NCBI GenBank assembly: GCA_017562135.1
Contig: QEYB01000963.1
Location: forward strand, 310,001 to 374,000
From: Dipylidium caninum
Lineage: Eukaryota > Platyhelminthes > Cestoda > Cyclophyllidea > Dipylidiidae
Length of the DNA stretch: 64,000 nucleotides
Reading direction: 5' to 3'
The number at the start of each line of letters is the position of its first letter. Position 1 is the stretch's first letter. The notes beneath the pieces are model-generated. The model made no database searches. It had not been told where the DNA came from and was given only the letters and a program-made list of their open reading frames with translations. Both the position numbers and the translations under genes were made by a program. Below are positions 24,961-37,617 of this stretch, in pieces.

Positions 24961-26091
24961 TCAGAGGTCCTCGTGCAAACTTCCGTGTATTGAGTTATTA
25001 TTCGCTATCGGTTGCATGAAAACGCCCTCAGCTGCTTTCCACGAGCTACCGTAGGTCGAAGTTGAAGATGAGACCTCAAACTGCCCAGAAATTGGGTGCT
25101 TGTACGTATTGCCACTAACATGTAGGTAGCTAAAAAGGAAACAAAAAGGGTTAGAATAAAATACCAAAAGTGGCAACAAAATAGCAGCGCCATACCCTGA
25201 CGTTGCGAGGTGACGAAGCTTGACTACTGTGTCTTTTGTCCAGTTGTTACCACCACAGAGAATTTCCCAGTTATCGCCTGAAAAGTATAGGCAACGGTAA
25301 ACAAGAAATCAGATCATCATTGGCGGACTTGAAAAATTTATACCTTCATCACCAATCCCATTTTCCCCAAAAGCTGAGACTTCGTAATTACGTGACAAGG
25401 GAGCTTGAAAGTGGTGACTGTGTAAATTTTTTCCAGTATTAGAATGGGTTAGACGAATGATTTGTCCACATTTGATAAGTTCACCTCGGCAGTATTCATC
25501 GTCCTTGTCCCCATTTTTTACCTGAGGTTAAAATTCCAATAATAAAATAACACTGAGTAGGATAGAGGTCAAAAAGTCATCGAATGAATACGCAAGAATG
25601 AAATTTTTGCGGCGGTCAATCTCTTCAAGATTTACAATGGCGTTAAGATGTCAATCCTTCACAGGTTACTGTTTGGAATACAAGGAGCAATTAGGAGCGA
25701 TTAATAAGAAGCTTTATCGAGCAAAAGCATGCTTCCCAAGTAGAACCCTAAAATAGTAGGTGGCAATATAAAGCGGAGAAATAAGGAACCCATTGATATT
25801 GGCTACATAAAAAGATGCATCAGAAAGTCCTCACCAGCCAGTAACTGCCGAAATCTGTCATATCTTTTATACCCGTGACGGACTGCTGTCCACTCCCAGA
25901 TCCGTAGCTGACGTCATGCGAATGCAAACGTACATTGTAGTCCGTATTCACCAATTTTACTAGAGAACCACACGTTACAAAGACACTTCCTATAGACAGT
26001 AAATTTTGAAAGAAAGTCAAATACCATTAACCGTTGTAAAAAAGAAGCAAAAAAGGAAGAAGAACAAGACCGACGAAAAGACCCCGAGCAT
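24961..26091 (-). CDS. SDF2: SDF2 / SDF2-like ER protein with MIR domains, complete
   Basis: Stromal cell-derived factor 2 family: a small lumenal ER protein that works with Hsp40/BiP-type chaperones in protein quality control. Exons on the minus strand: 26091-26025, 25989-25835, 25521-25344, 25277-25196, 25129-24961, giving 216 residues, against 211 in human SDF2. The start Met opens a strong signal peptide (MLGVFSSVLFFFLFCFFFTT, then VNG). The next exon holds VTCGSLVKL and the hallmark RLHSHDVSYGSGSGQQSVTG of the first MIR repeat. LIKCGQIIRLTHSNTGKNLH then HSHHF follows, then the third repeat ending WKAAEGVFMQP. The protein ends in HEDL, a KDEL-type ER retrieval signal. Intron 1 is only 35 nt. 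An AG acceptor sits 11 nt upstream of the ATG and could be a 5'-UTR or trans-splice site. The gene converges with MADD and follows the sirtuin gene on the same strand. Confidence 0.93.
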
Positions 26092-26810
26092 TTTTAAAGT
26101 GCCTGATCGACGTGCATTAGTATAAACAAATATACAATTAAAAATAGATTGATATAAATCAATAAGCGAACATTAGTAAAAGGTTTTATCTTTCCTTGTA
26201 CCTACAAACATATATCGTTACATGTGCAGCAGGACTTAAGAACGATTTTGGTTAATATCCTGACAATTTTGTGACGCTAATCAACACCCTCTTTAATATG
26301 CATATGACAAAAGTAGCTAACAGCGGATCTGACAATTCAATAATTCTGCTTGAGATAAATTGAAAGAGCTCATTGGCAAAACACAAAGGGCCGGTGAATC
26401 CAATGTGGTTCGCAGACCGTATCACTCTGATTATGAGTACGCCAGATATCCAAGTGAACAAAACAAATTTGCCGCCTTAAAAAACCACACTTATTGCAAT
26501 GAGTAACAGTTAACATAAATTGTCCAGTCCCCCACTGATTAATATGAAAAGCCCAAATTTCTTTATAGCAAGAAAAGTAGCTTTATTTATTTCGAATGGA
26601 CAATAAATAATACAGCACTTATTCAATAGTCCAAAATAGAGAGTTCTTAAAAATAAAGGAAGAATACACACCAAATAGGCGCACTTTCAGTGGAACGCAA
26701 AGCATCTAACTGAAAATCACTCTCACTCTCCGGCGTCCGTGTTAATGCGCATTTCAGTAAGGTGATCAACGAGTATGGCAGTTTCTTTCTTTATCAAGTC
26801 TAAAGTTTCG
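26092..26810. other. Intergenic region, SIRT3-type gene to SDF2 (same strand)
   Basis: About 720 nt separate the two minus-strand genes. The part 26848-26723 contains a second open frame overlapping the sirtuin 3' end (see findings). The rest is AT-rich with no recognised element. Both genes share orientation, but the spacing is loose for a polycistronic unit. Confidence 0.4.
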
Positions 26811-29071
<2,261 letters not shown>

Positions 29072-31359
29072 TTTTGACGAGAGAACCTAGAACTCTGGCA
29101 ATTTGCCTTTACGAATGGACGGAAAATTATACGGGTTCACTATTTGTCTGTGGGAGTTAAAGAAAATGAGCAACGTCAGTAGATCAAGACTCTTTCTAAC
29201 AGGGATTAAACGTAGTGAGTGCAGATGATTGTTCAGACAAGCAGGTTAAAGGATGATAAGTAACTGCATACAGTTTAAATAGAAATCCCGGTAGCATGCA
29301 AAACTCTACCTCGCTCTACATAAATTCTACCCGAATATCGGGTAGTAGGTAACTAGCGGTTCTGGTTCTAGTCAATATTACTAAGGCTTAACTACGGTTT
29401 TTGTAGAAATTTTGCGTGATAACACAATATCATGCCAGGTGACCTCTTGACGTTTTCTAATGCGCGCATTTATTCAGTTTTAAAATATTTGGTTTCGGTT
29501 ACAGCGAACACTTCATTTTTTTATTTATCAATGTGATTAAAAATTACATGTATTTTTCATAGGTCTTCACGAGTGGCAATAAAAAAATTTTGACTTAACT
29601 TACATTGCAAGAAAAAATTAAATGAGTCACAGGAGCGCTATTTTAGAGCCAGAAATGTGATGATTGAATGTATCCTTTTTGGTTCTATTGTGTTAGATAT
29701 CGGGAAGTATAATAAATCTCAAACGCTGAGCCTTGTTGATGATATGTCATTGTCGAAGTCGCCGCAATTCAATTAAATGGCGCCAAGGTTTCCTTCTTTA
29801 CCTGGTTGCCACCCGCTAATAAAACTCAATCGTTGAAGATTTCTCTGATATGTGCTCAACCGCCTCCACTTAGCAATGCCTCAATTTGAACGTGGCTTCT
29901 GGTCAGGCCTGTCAATCTCTCTGCAATATGGCTTTCTAGCCCGATTTTACTGTTCCAAGAATTAGAGGTCCGAAGGCGTTATGACCGACGGCTTGGGTAC
30001 CGGGGCGATAGCCCGCAAACAGATGATCATCGCCAACATAACACATCGTTTTCACACAACGATTAGATATTACTCGTGATAACATTGTGATGGTTTAGGA
30101 CCAATTGCAAACCTTAACTCTTTACTATATTCACCTTAATATACATTATTAGTGGGTGAGCATCCGTCTTTTCAAGAGGCCTCTGATCAAACTCTTTTCC
30201 TCTCCACTTCCTAGATGGTTTGGAGAGCCGGTGTGTTATATGGGAAGGCGATTTCTTAACCTTTTCTATCTAAAATCCATTATTAACTGACCAGACAATG
30301 AGCTCATGTTCATGACCTTATTTGATTGTTTAGCAGAATTTAATGCTTTAACGATTTTATAAGGCTTTTGCTGAAATAACCCCCCCATCGTCACGCATAT
30401 GCTTTTATGTGCTGCGTGGTATGACGTGGGTGTCCTGTCCCCATGGCGACCGTATCCTCTTAAATCCAAAAACCCCCACAGCACTGCACGCAAGTTTAGA
30501 AGTCATTGCATTGATTCAGGGAGTTAAAACATGACGCTATTGTCGCCGTGATGATGGTGAAGAGTTTTGTCTGTTGAGTGCCATCTGAACTAGGGTGATC
30601 ATGGCGTTGACACCTCTAAATAAAAATATTTTTTCAACCTCATGTCTCCTTGCCTTCATAAAATGTATCCATGTAGAGGTTCTTCTTCTTCCCGCATTTA
30701 ACAATGAAATCCAAGAGTACCACCTCCAAATTACATCCCATACCATCAAATATAATCGGACAAAATGCAAGTGGTCTTAAACCAAAAGCAATGAATTAAA
30801 TTAAATGGTTAAGTAAAACCACTGCCCGAGTAATTCATTAATCGCCTTCCAACCTGCCCTGACAAGGATATATGCCTTAAAACAATGTTTCACCTATTTT
30901 TTGCGCTTCATACACTGCTCCTCTTTCGATCACACACACACCGGTTGAAACATGACGTTCCATAAAACCTCCACTCGCCCCTGTCCTCCGCCTTACCCAC
31001 TTAATTACATGACGGTGACCATTAGAACACGCTAATTTACTACCCTACCAAGAAGTTTACTTTGCTTAGTGAAATTGGTATGGAGGACGTAATCCCACAT
31101 CGTGATTGACTACACAGTTAAATCATTTCGTTAATTTCGTTCATTTACTTATAATGGTTCGCCTTCTTCGCCCTCCTCGCCCTGTCCACTTAATCGGATG
31201 GTACCTCTTTTTTACGGCATCCAATAAATATAAGTGGCGACTTGAGAAGAATTAGAGTATCACACAGCTTAATGGTTCGATATCTCACGGGACTTCACCC
31301 AATCTTCCTCTTTTTCTCGCTCTCTGACCGGAAATTGGCTTCGAGCACACGACTGGCGT

Positions 31360-31575
31360 TTGGGCGGCGACAAGAAAAGCGTCCTTAGAAATACAATCTT
31401 TAAGCGAAATTGTTGGAAATTAGGGTATGATAAGGAACACTTTCTAAGTGAATACGCAAATAGTAATTGGATCCTGGCAACATTAAAAAAGTCTATTAAT
31501 ACCCTAAAATTACTAAAACAGGATGACCTAAGTCCAGAATTAAATTGTTCAGCTCTTCCTAGACACGGGAGATAG
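31360..31575 (+). mobile_element. Possible transposase N-terminal relic
   Basis: A 71-codon open frame reads like the helix-turn-helix start of a Tc1/mariner-type transposase: a helix with GYDKEHFLSEYANSNWILAT, then LKKSINTLKL and a tail ending LPRHGR where such proteins often have RSGRP. The resemblance is weak, and no catalytic DDE region follows in frame. Confidence 0.2.
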
Positions 31576-31952
31576 TTGAAATAGCCGTTTCCTCGTATTC
31601 TAAGGCAAAAATATGAACAGACAGACCGCTGTGCGAGTAATCACGCTCGCCGCATGAGTAAATCCGGAGAAGTTTGTTGAACTGTGTCACCTTCAGTCCC
31701 TCTTTACGTTCTGAAATGGCCTTTAAAAATGCAGAGAGTACAGACTACGATATTTAAAGACTATGGTAAGGGTCATTTCTTTTGAGGGATACAAACTTTC
31801 TCATTTGGTTTGTAGAAAATCTGTTGTAAGTTAAGCTTGTCCGACTAACAACCATCATTCTGCATTCGCAAAAGATGGTAATGACACTTATAAATAGCAA
31901 ACATTCTCCATGAACCATTGTTTAACTATCGTCCTGTGCAAAAACATTAAGG

Positions 31953-32162
31953 GTGCTCTCTGACATCACGGGCAATATGCATGTTATGAGAAGATTAGCA
32001 ATTAGCGTGCGGAGCCGAGAGGCTACAGGTTTCAACATCTGTAAAACTAAGCACAAACGAGACATGAAGGCAAATGGACACCAGAACTTTAGTACCGTAC
32101 CAGAAATGTTTTACAAAACAAAATCGGGCCTACTTCGCAAGGTTAATTGCATCAAATTTTAA
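31953..32162 (+). mobile_element. Possible second transposase fragment
   Basis: A 69-codon frame containing MRRLAISVRSREATGFNICK, which recalls the second helix-turn-helix (MRKLA...S..T) of the same transposase class. It lies about 380 nt downstream of the fragment at 31360-31575 and may be part of one degraded copy. Confidence 0.18.
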
Positions 32163-33197
32163 CTGAAGCTCAGGTAACCATAATTCCTAATTAACAAAGT
32201 GGGAAAACGAGAATCCTAAAAAACTGTTTCGGCCACTCACCACCTCTAGTCCAATCCTAAACAGATGCGCCTCGGTGATATCTCGTAGAAGAATAAGGAG
32301 TCTAGGTAAAGTCATCAAACTTGTTGTTCTAATAACTGAAACACTACGATTAGTGAAAAAATGATAGACGAATGATCTTGGAATAAAAATAATAAACTTT
32401 TGCATTATGTGACGAGATGAATTCATTTTCAGAAGAAACCTAGCCTTCACATACCACACAGAACAAGAATTCACTAACAAAATAAAAAGCACCTATAAAT
32501 TCTAGTAAAATGTAAAGATTTTAAACTGTTCATTGATGCGCAGGAACTATATATAGGAAAAACAAACAGTTTGAAAATAAGCCTCCCACACAAATACCGG
32601 TCATATGATACGAGCGATAGGGAACTTGCATCATTTCCATAATACAAACGACCTGTCAGTACTAACAGCAGTACGTCATGACATATGCAGTACCGATTTT
32701 GTGTATACCTACCAGCCAATACAGCGGTTGACAGTGATGAATCATGGAAAAGAATAACCTAGAACGCAGGTCGTGTGCCACTTAAACCAAATAACGGCCC
32801 GATTTACAGAGTAGATGCACTGACTAAGCTAAATTATGAAAAATTATACTAGAAAACACCAAAAGAAACAAAATATCCCATGGGATATAAAATATCACAT
32901 TAAACAACAGATAATAGCTTTTAAATGGCAATAACGAATGATGAATACCTAAAGGGGATATATTTACATTGGCAATAAAAGCAGGATTTAAGAACAGTTA
33001 CCTCACAATGATTTTAGGTTGCAAGCTAGGGAATTAACAGAAATCATCACAGTAGTTCCGCAAAGTTGAAGTTAAAGGTGATAACCGATTGATACCAGAT
33101 TATGCGGTGGCAAAATGGGATTTGTCGGACGGGAAGTGGAGAGGAATACAAGCTTTCGCGATTAGAATACAATGAGCACGGGCTACTTAAAAGCAAC

Positions 33198-33870
33198 TTA
33201 GCAGCATGAGGAAGACTGAGGCTTAGAATTGAGGTTATGAATACGATTAGCCGGTGGCAGCGCTCCTTGATCTCTAGGAACTTTCTTCAAAATAGCTTTG
33301 GTAAGTTCCAAAAACGCAGCTTCAACGTTAGTCCCGTCCATGGCACTAGTTTCAAAATGCTTGACCTACGATATGTCAGACAAATTTGAAGAAACGTACT
33401 TCATATTTTCTAGCCACTTCCAAGCCTTCTTCCTCAGACACCTGGCGTTGATCGACCTTGTCGCTTTTATTAGCAACTATTATCTTCTCAACCTCCTCGG
33501 AGGCTAGATTAGTGATGTTTGACATCCATTTGGATATATTTTCGAAAGATTTTCTACAAGTTACGGAGTATACCAACATGATGCCCATAGCTCCGCGATA
33601 GTAAGAGGCAGTAATCGTTTGAAAGCGTTCTTGACCTGCGGTGTCCCATATCTAAAGATAGACCACAAATAGTGCAATTTAACATACCTGCAATTTGATG
33701 CGTTTCCCTTCAACTTCAACGGTTTTTATTTTAAAGTCGATTCCTATCGTCGAAATGAATGAGGATGAAAATGAATCATCGACGAAGCGGAAGAGTATAC
33801 ACGTTTTGCCAACCCCAGAGTCCCCGATGAGCATCAATTTGAAAAGGATATCATAGGATTTCTTTGCCAT
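33198..33870 (-). CDS. Rab8/Rab10/Rab13-type small GTPase, complete
   Basis: Ras-superfamily GTPase of the Rab8/10/13 group, which directs Golgi/endosome to plasma-membrane and basolateral traffic. Exons on the minus strand: 33870-33688, 33651-33400, 33365-33198; 200 residues with a TAA stop. G1 is GDSGVGKT, switch I is [13 protein letters not shown]3 is DTAGQE, G4 is NKSD and G5 is ETSAM. The C terminus SSSCC gives the double-cysteine geranylgeranylation site. The MAKKSYD start and FENISKW are typical of Rab10/Rab13; Rab8 cannot be excluded without a tree. The introns are only 36 and 34 nt. Reading through the second intron would destroy the conserved FETSA box, so the 34-nt removal is well supported. 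It lies head-to-head with SRA1, about 1 kb away. Confidence 0.93.
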
Positions 33871-34898
33871 TTTCAATCAGAAAAAAATTGGAGTAAAGAG
33901 TAACGGGGAAAAACGCCACAGCAAAATCCACACAATGACCCTTATTTAAACGCCAACGCCATAAACGCTTAAAACAAGGCAAATGGTTCATAAAAATATT
34001 CGGTAACTTCTGTTACTTTATTGGCTATTTGCAACTATTGTTACTTATTTGAAACGATAAGACGAAAATAACGCGTACTTCGCGGACCAATATGTGGCAA
34101 ACAGTTTTATTAAAATCATTCCTTGGACAGATAAGTTTCGCAAGCTCGTCCCTTAGGCATCATTTTCTCGTATTTAGTATGCACAAACTACAATGGAAAA
34201 ACAGTGGACCGGCACAATTCATAACTTCAAGAATGCAACCTCGCGAAAAGTGATCTCTAAGTTAAATTAATTCATACATTGCCGATTTGCACCAAAAATT
34301 TCGTTACATCATGGGGCAACAATGATGCTTTCGGTTAAAAATGCAAAATCCGTGGAAAAACTGTAAACGTTCTTCTCTACAAGGGGGATACAAATTTGAG
34401 TAAAATTTAATTATGGCTGCTAATAAGCAGTGGGGTTTTTGGTGGAAAATGACTGCTCCACCTTCTTTAATTCCCCTCAGTTAACTAGATGCTCATTTAT
34501 ACCTAATTGTTGTTTTGAGTAATGCCAAAATAGGCGCAATGCTTGGCTTTATAGGCTGTTTATATATTTCTATGGCTCTGATTGGCGTGCTCTCGATGCG
34601 CTTATCCAAAATGCCACTTCTAACTATTGGTTATCTTGTCCGTCGCCAAGAACTTTGTGGAGAAGATCGAGGATCTGTACTTCCACTACGCATGCTAAAT
34701 GTCTAATTTTGAATATGTATCTTTATATATAAAGCTTTGTAAAATGTCAACGTGGCCAATTTTGTTTGTCGTTATTTCTTAAAAAGATATGACGTTGCTG
34801 TGAGTTGTAAAGGTGACCTAAATTTAACTCACACAAATGCACGCCGGTAGTTTGTTTTAATTGCTCCATTTTCAGCGTGGAAGATTACTTTCTTGGGG
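33871..34898. promoter_or_regulatory. Divergent intergenic region, Rab / SRA1 (putative shared promoter)
   Basis: About 1 kb lies between two oppositely directed start codons. It has no convincing coding exon. Short ORFs such as 34515-34706 lack splice sites or family resemblance. An acceptor-like TTTTCAG ends at 34875, just before the SRA1 start exon. The promoter role is inferred from layout only. Confidence 0.35.
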
Positions 34899-36191
34899 AT
34901 GTCCGTTCCCTGTGCACGTAAGCTTTTCTTCGAAACCGGCACAGAGGTTGCACAAAGTTCATCGCCATTATCCATTAAATTAGTTAGTTACTTTTGGGGT
35001 TTTGTTATCGTAGCCATGCGGCATTCCCACCCCCCGATTCATGTATTATAAGATCACGAGTCACAACATAAAATTTGGACAACTAGTGAAGATTCATCGC
35101 TTTGTTGTAAGTTCGTGTGTTCATGTGAATTCTTCTACCTCTCAAATTGTTTGTTTACGTAACTTTTGCTCTGTACTTCCTTTGATGTGGCCAACTTTAT
35201 CCTTAGAGATCGTAACTAACATTAAAGCGCCAATCTCAGTGGTCCGGCTTGGTACATTTCTGTATTCCCTAAATAGTTTTCCGGATCTACAATTTTCGTT
35301 GCATCGGAAATTGGGTTATTGTTCTTCATATTAAAGTATGCTTCAAACAAACGTTGTTTGAACCCCGTTTCTTTATTTCCTGTGTTTAGCTTAATTTTTG
35401 TTAATTCTGCAGTTCTCATCCAACCATAGTAGTGACTGCAGTTCGAAACAAATAGGTTGTACGGTAAAGCGAATTCAACCCACGCTAAGTTGTTAATGTG
35501 ATTGTTGATCTTTTTCTTCAGCTGGTTGGAACGACCCCCCGGACCTACTCCTTAATACATCAGAAGGTGCTCCATCTTCTCGGCGTCTCCGAACCCGAGC
35601 CTTTCATTCAATTGATGGTGTCGGTGCCGCTTGTACTCCGGAAACGGGTGCAGTTCAACCTACTGTTGCTGGTTCTGTACCCCCAACCCCCACTCAGTCG
35701 TACGTGGTACAAACTTTGCCTCCCTTTCCTACGGTTCCCCAGCAGTATGAGCAAGAGCCTTCATCAGAGCAGTCTCCAGTTTCCCGTGACAACGTCTCGA
35801 CGCTTTCCAGACTGACTGCTCAAGTGAATAAGGTTTTGGGCGATTCCTCTTTGGAGGTACTTTTTACTTCATTATAGCTACCATCCATTTACAAATCAAC
35901 GAGTTTAACTGTGTTTTTTCATCTAGATACCTGGAAGAGATGCAATTCTTGCCTCCATCTCCTCTCTTCAAATGGATCTCTCCTTGAATCGGCTGTCAGC
36001 GAGTGCTAATGAACTTGTGAAGCAGTTTGTTTCATGTATTTACAAAGTCATTTACATATTTCTAGTATCTATGAAAGTAATTATCTCATTCTAAACCTTT
36101 AGTCCTTGAGGTGATGGACTTCAGAAAAGCAGAAGACACTTTCAAGGCAATCAGCCAGCAGTCGGAGGTATGTTTAAAAATGGGAAGTTAA
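34899..36191 (+). CDS. SRA1: SRA1, steroid receptor RNA activator protein
   Basis: Small protein with an N-terminal GWNDPP motif and a C-terminal helical bundle related to the end of SEC31; in vertebrates it modulates nuclear-receptor transcription. Exons: 34899-34917, 35522-35856, 35927-36035, 36103-36191, with phases matching. The first coding exon is only 19 nt (MSVPCA plus one base) and joins to give MSVPCAPGWNDPP. A Pro/Ser/Gln-rich linker follows, then the helical part (AILASISSLQMDLSLNRLSA and FVSFLEVMDFRKAEDTFKAI). If the last exon is read straight on, the protein is 183 residues ending KMGS. Human SRA1 is about 230. A 20-nt intron at 36168-36187 would instead add LTLPAPGDWFRKRLYRQ. 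An AG acceptor lies 24 nt before the ATG. N-terminal identification is strong; the 3' end is open. Confidence 0.8.
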
Positions 36192-37617
36192 CGCTTCCTG
36201 CACCTGGGGACTGGTTCCGTAAACGACTTTACCGCCAGTGAGAGTGACTAGTAGTTCAGAAATCCATTAAATTGACTGACTGTTGTGATACCTCTACTTT
36301 TTTTCCGTTTCATCCCAGACTGTTTAGTTATAGTGAGTTAATCACAATAATGTTGGTCTTGGATAGCTTCCGCATATTTGGCGCATGGTGCCTGTCTAAA
36401 TGGAATCCAGATGCATGAACACACTAAGAGGCAAGATGCTTCCTCCCCACAGTCTATCTTTCCAATCCTGAAATATAGCCCGTTAAATTGTAGGCTTCGA
36501 ATTGGGCAGTCTCCTTGTACCACCTAATTTACTATAGTCAACTCCAATTTTTGAGGCGGTGAACAATTCCCCCATCCCAGTCTCCAAATTCCGGTACGCC
36601 ACTTATCTCGGATTCTTCCTTTCTTTCTATGTTCTCCCACACCCATTAAAGTAACTTCTTTTGTGCATTTCGAATCCCTTATTCCTTTATTTATTTGAGT
36701 TCCGAGGCGACGAGCAGTTTTAGCGTCAGTCTTGCTTTTTTTCAACAGTAAGTGGTTCTCACGGGATTTGAGATGTTAAGGAGTCCGTTTTGCCGTATTC
36801 TTGGTCCCGACTAATCACCGCTTAACGCGAAATGTATACTCATTGGCCTTCTAGCGTTTCTCTTAAGCTGACAGAGAGTTTGGACAGAAAACAAAAAATA
36901 ACTAGAATCTGTACACCGATCACACGAGATTAGAGGAGCGTAATAATTGTAGAAATTGGCATCGAGGATAAGTATCTGCCCTGGCGACTATTTTCTCTAA
37001 TGAGTATTTCCGTTGGACCTCATCCGTCACCCCAGTTTGGGTGTCTGGTCTTGAATTTAGTCAAGTCCATGGTGAGGGACATGACTTGGGCGTTCAGTCT
37101 TTCAATCTGCAATGAAAATCACCAGTGGACTAGTAAATTAATCTCTATATTTTGGCGCCGCTTTCTCCCACTTATTTTTTAGACATAATTCACTGAGACA
37201 CGTACTGAGTGTCATGGTGAATGAACACGCCTCCCACTTGACTTGCCTACCTCAGTGCTAACTGAGAGAGGTAAAACAGTTATTACAGGTCCAAGATTTG
37301 CAAGACAGGGCTACAGTCTCGAGAAGCGCTTCTCAATAGGAGTCACTGCCTGTAATGTAGTAGGAGGCATTCTTGTGAAAAAAATCCCAAAATTTTCGCC
37401 AAAATTATGCGTTAAAAATCGTACCATTTACTACCCGGACACAATCATCCGGCTCCCAAGGTACCTCGCTGAGGTCGCTTCAGAACGCGACGTGCGAGTT
37501 ATTCTACCCCGAGAGTTGATAATGGGGGCCTGGAATTTCGAGATAGTGAATAGGGAAGCGGTACCTTGTGGGGAGAATCAGTATCACGACAATTTCGCCA
37601 GAACCCATTAGTTTAAC
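36192..37617. other. Convergent intergenic region, SRA1 / BLTP3
   Basis: Contains the 3' flanks of both genes. Two open frames of 73 codons (36745-36524, minus) and 122 codons (37243-37611, plus) occur here without recognised homology; the longer is discussed in findings. Confidence 0.4.

Larger units (their letters stand above)
29148..33197. other. Gene-poor region of about 4 kb
   Basis: AT-rich sequence between the sirtuin and Rab genes. I see no exon with paired splice sites and family resemblance. It holds possible decayed transposase fragments (31360-31575 and 31953-32162). A short inverted repeat with arms CTACCCGA/TCGGGTAG lies near 29327-29345. Confidence 0.4.

Noticed and set aside
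30537..30770. Minus-strand frame with FDGMGCNLEVV in another frame, considered a transposase core
   Set aside because: Too short and too weak; no catalytic pattern.
35222..35540. Minus-strand open frame of about 100 codons inside SRA1 intron 1, reading into exon 2 antisense
   Set aside because: Lys/Asn-rich as expected from A-rich DNA, with no start or splice context and no family resemblance; the plus-strand SRA1 model explains the region.
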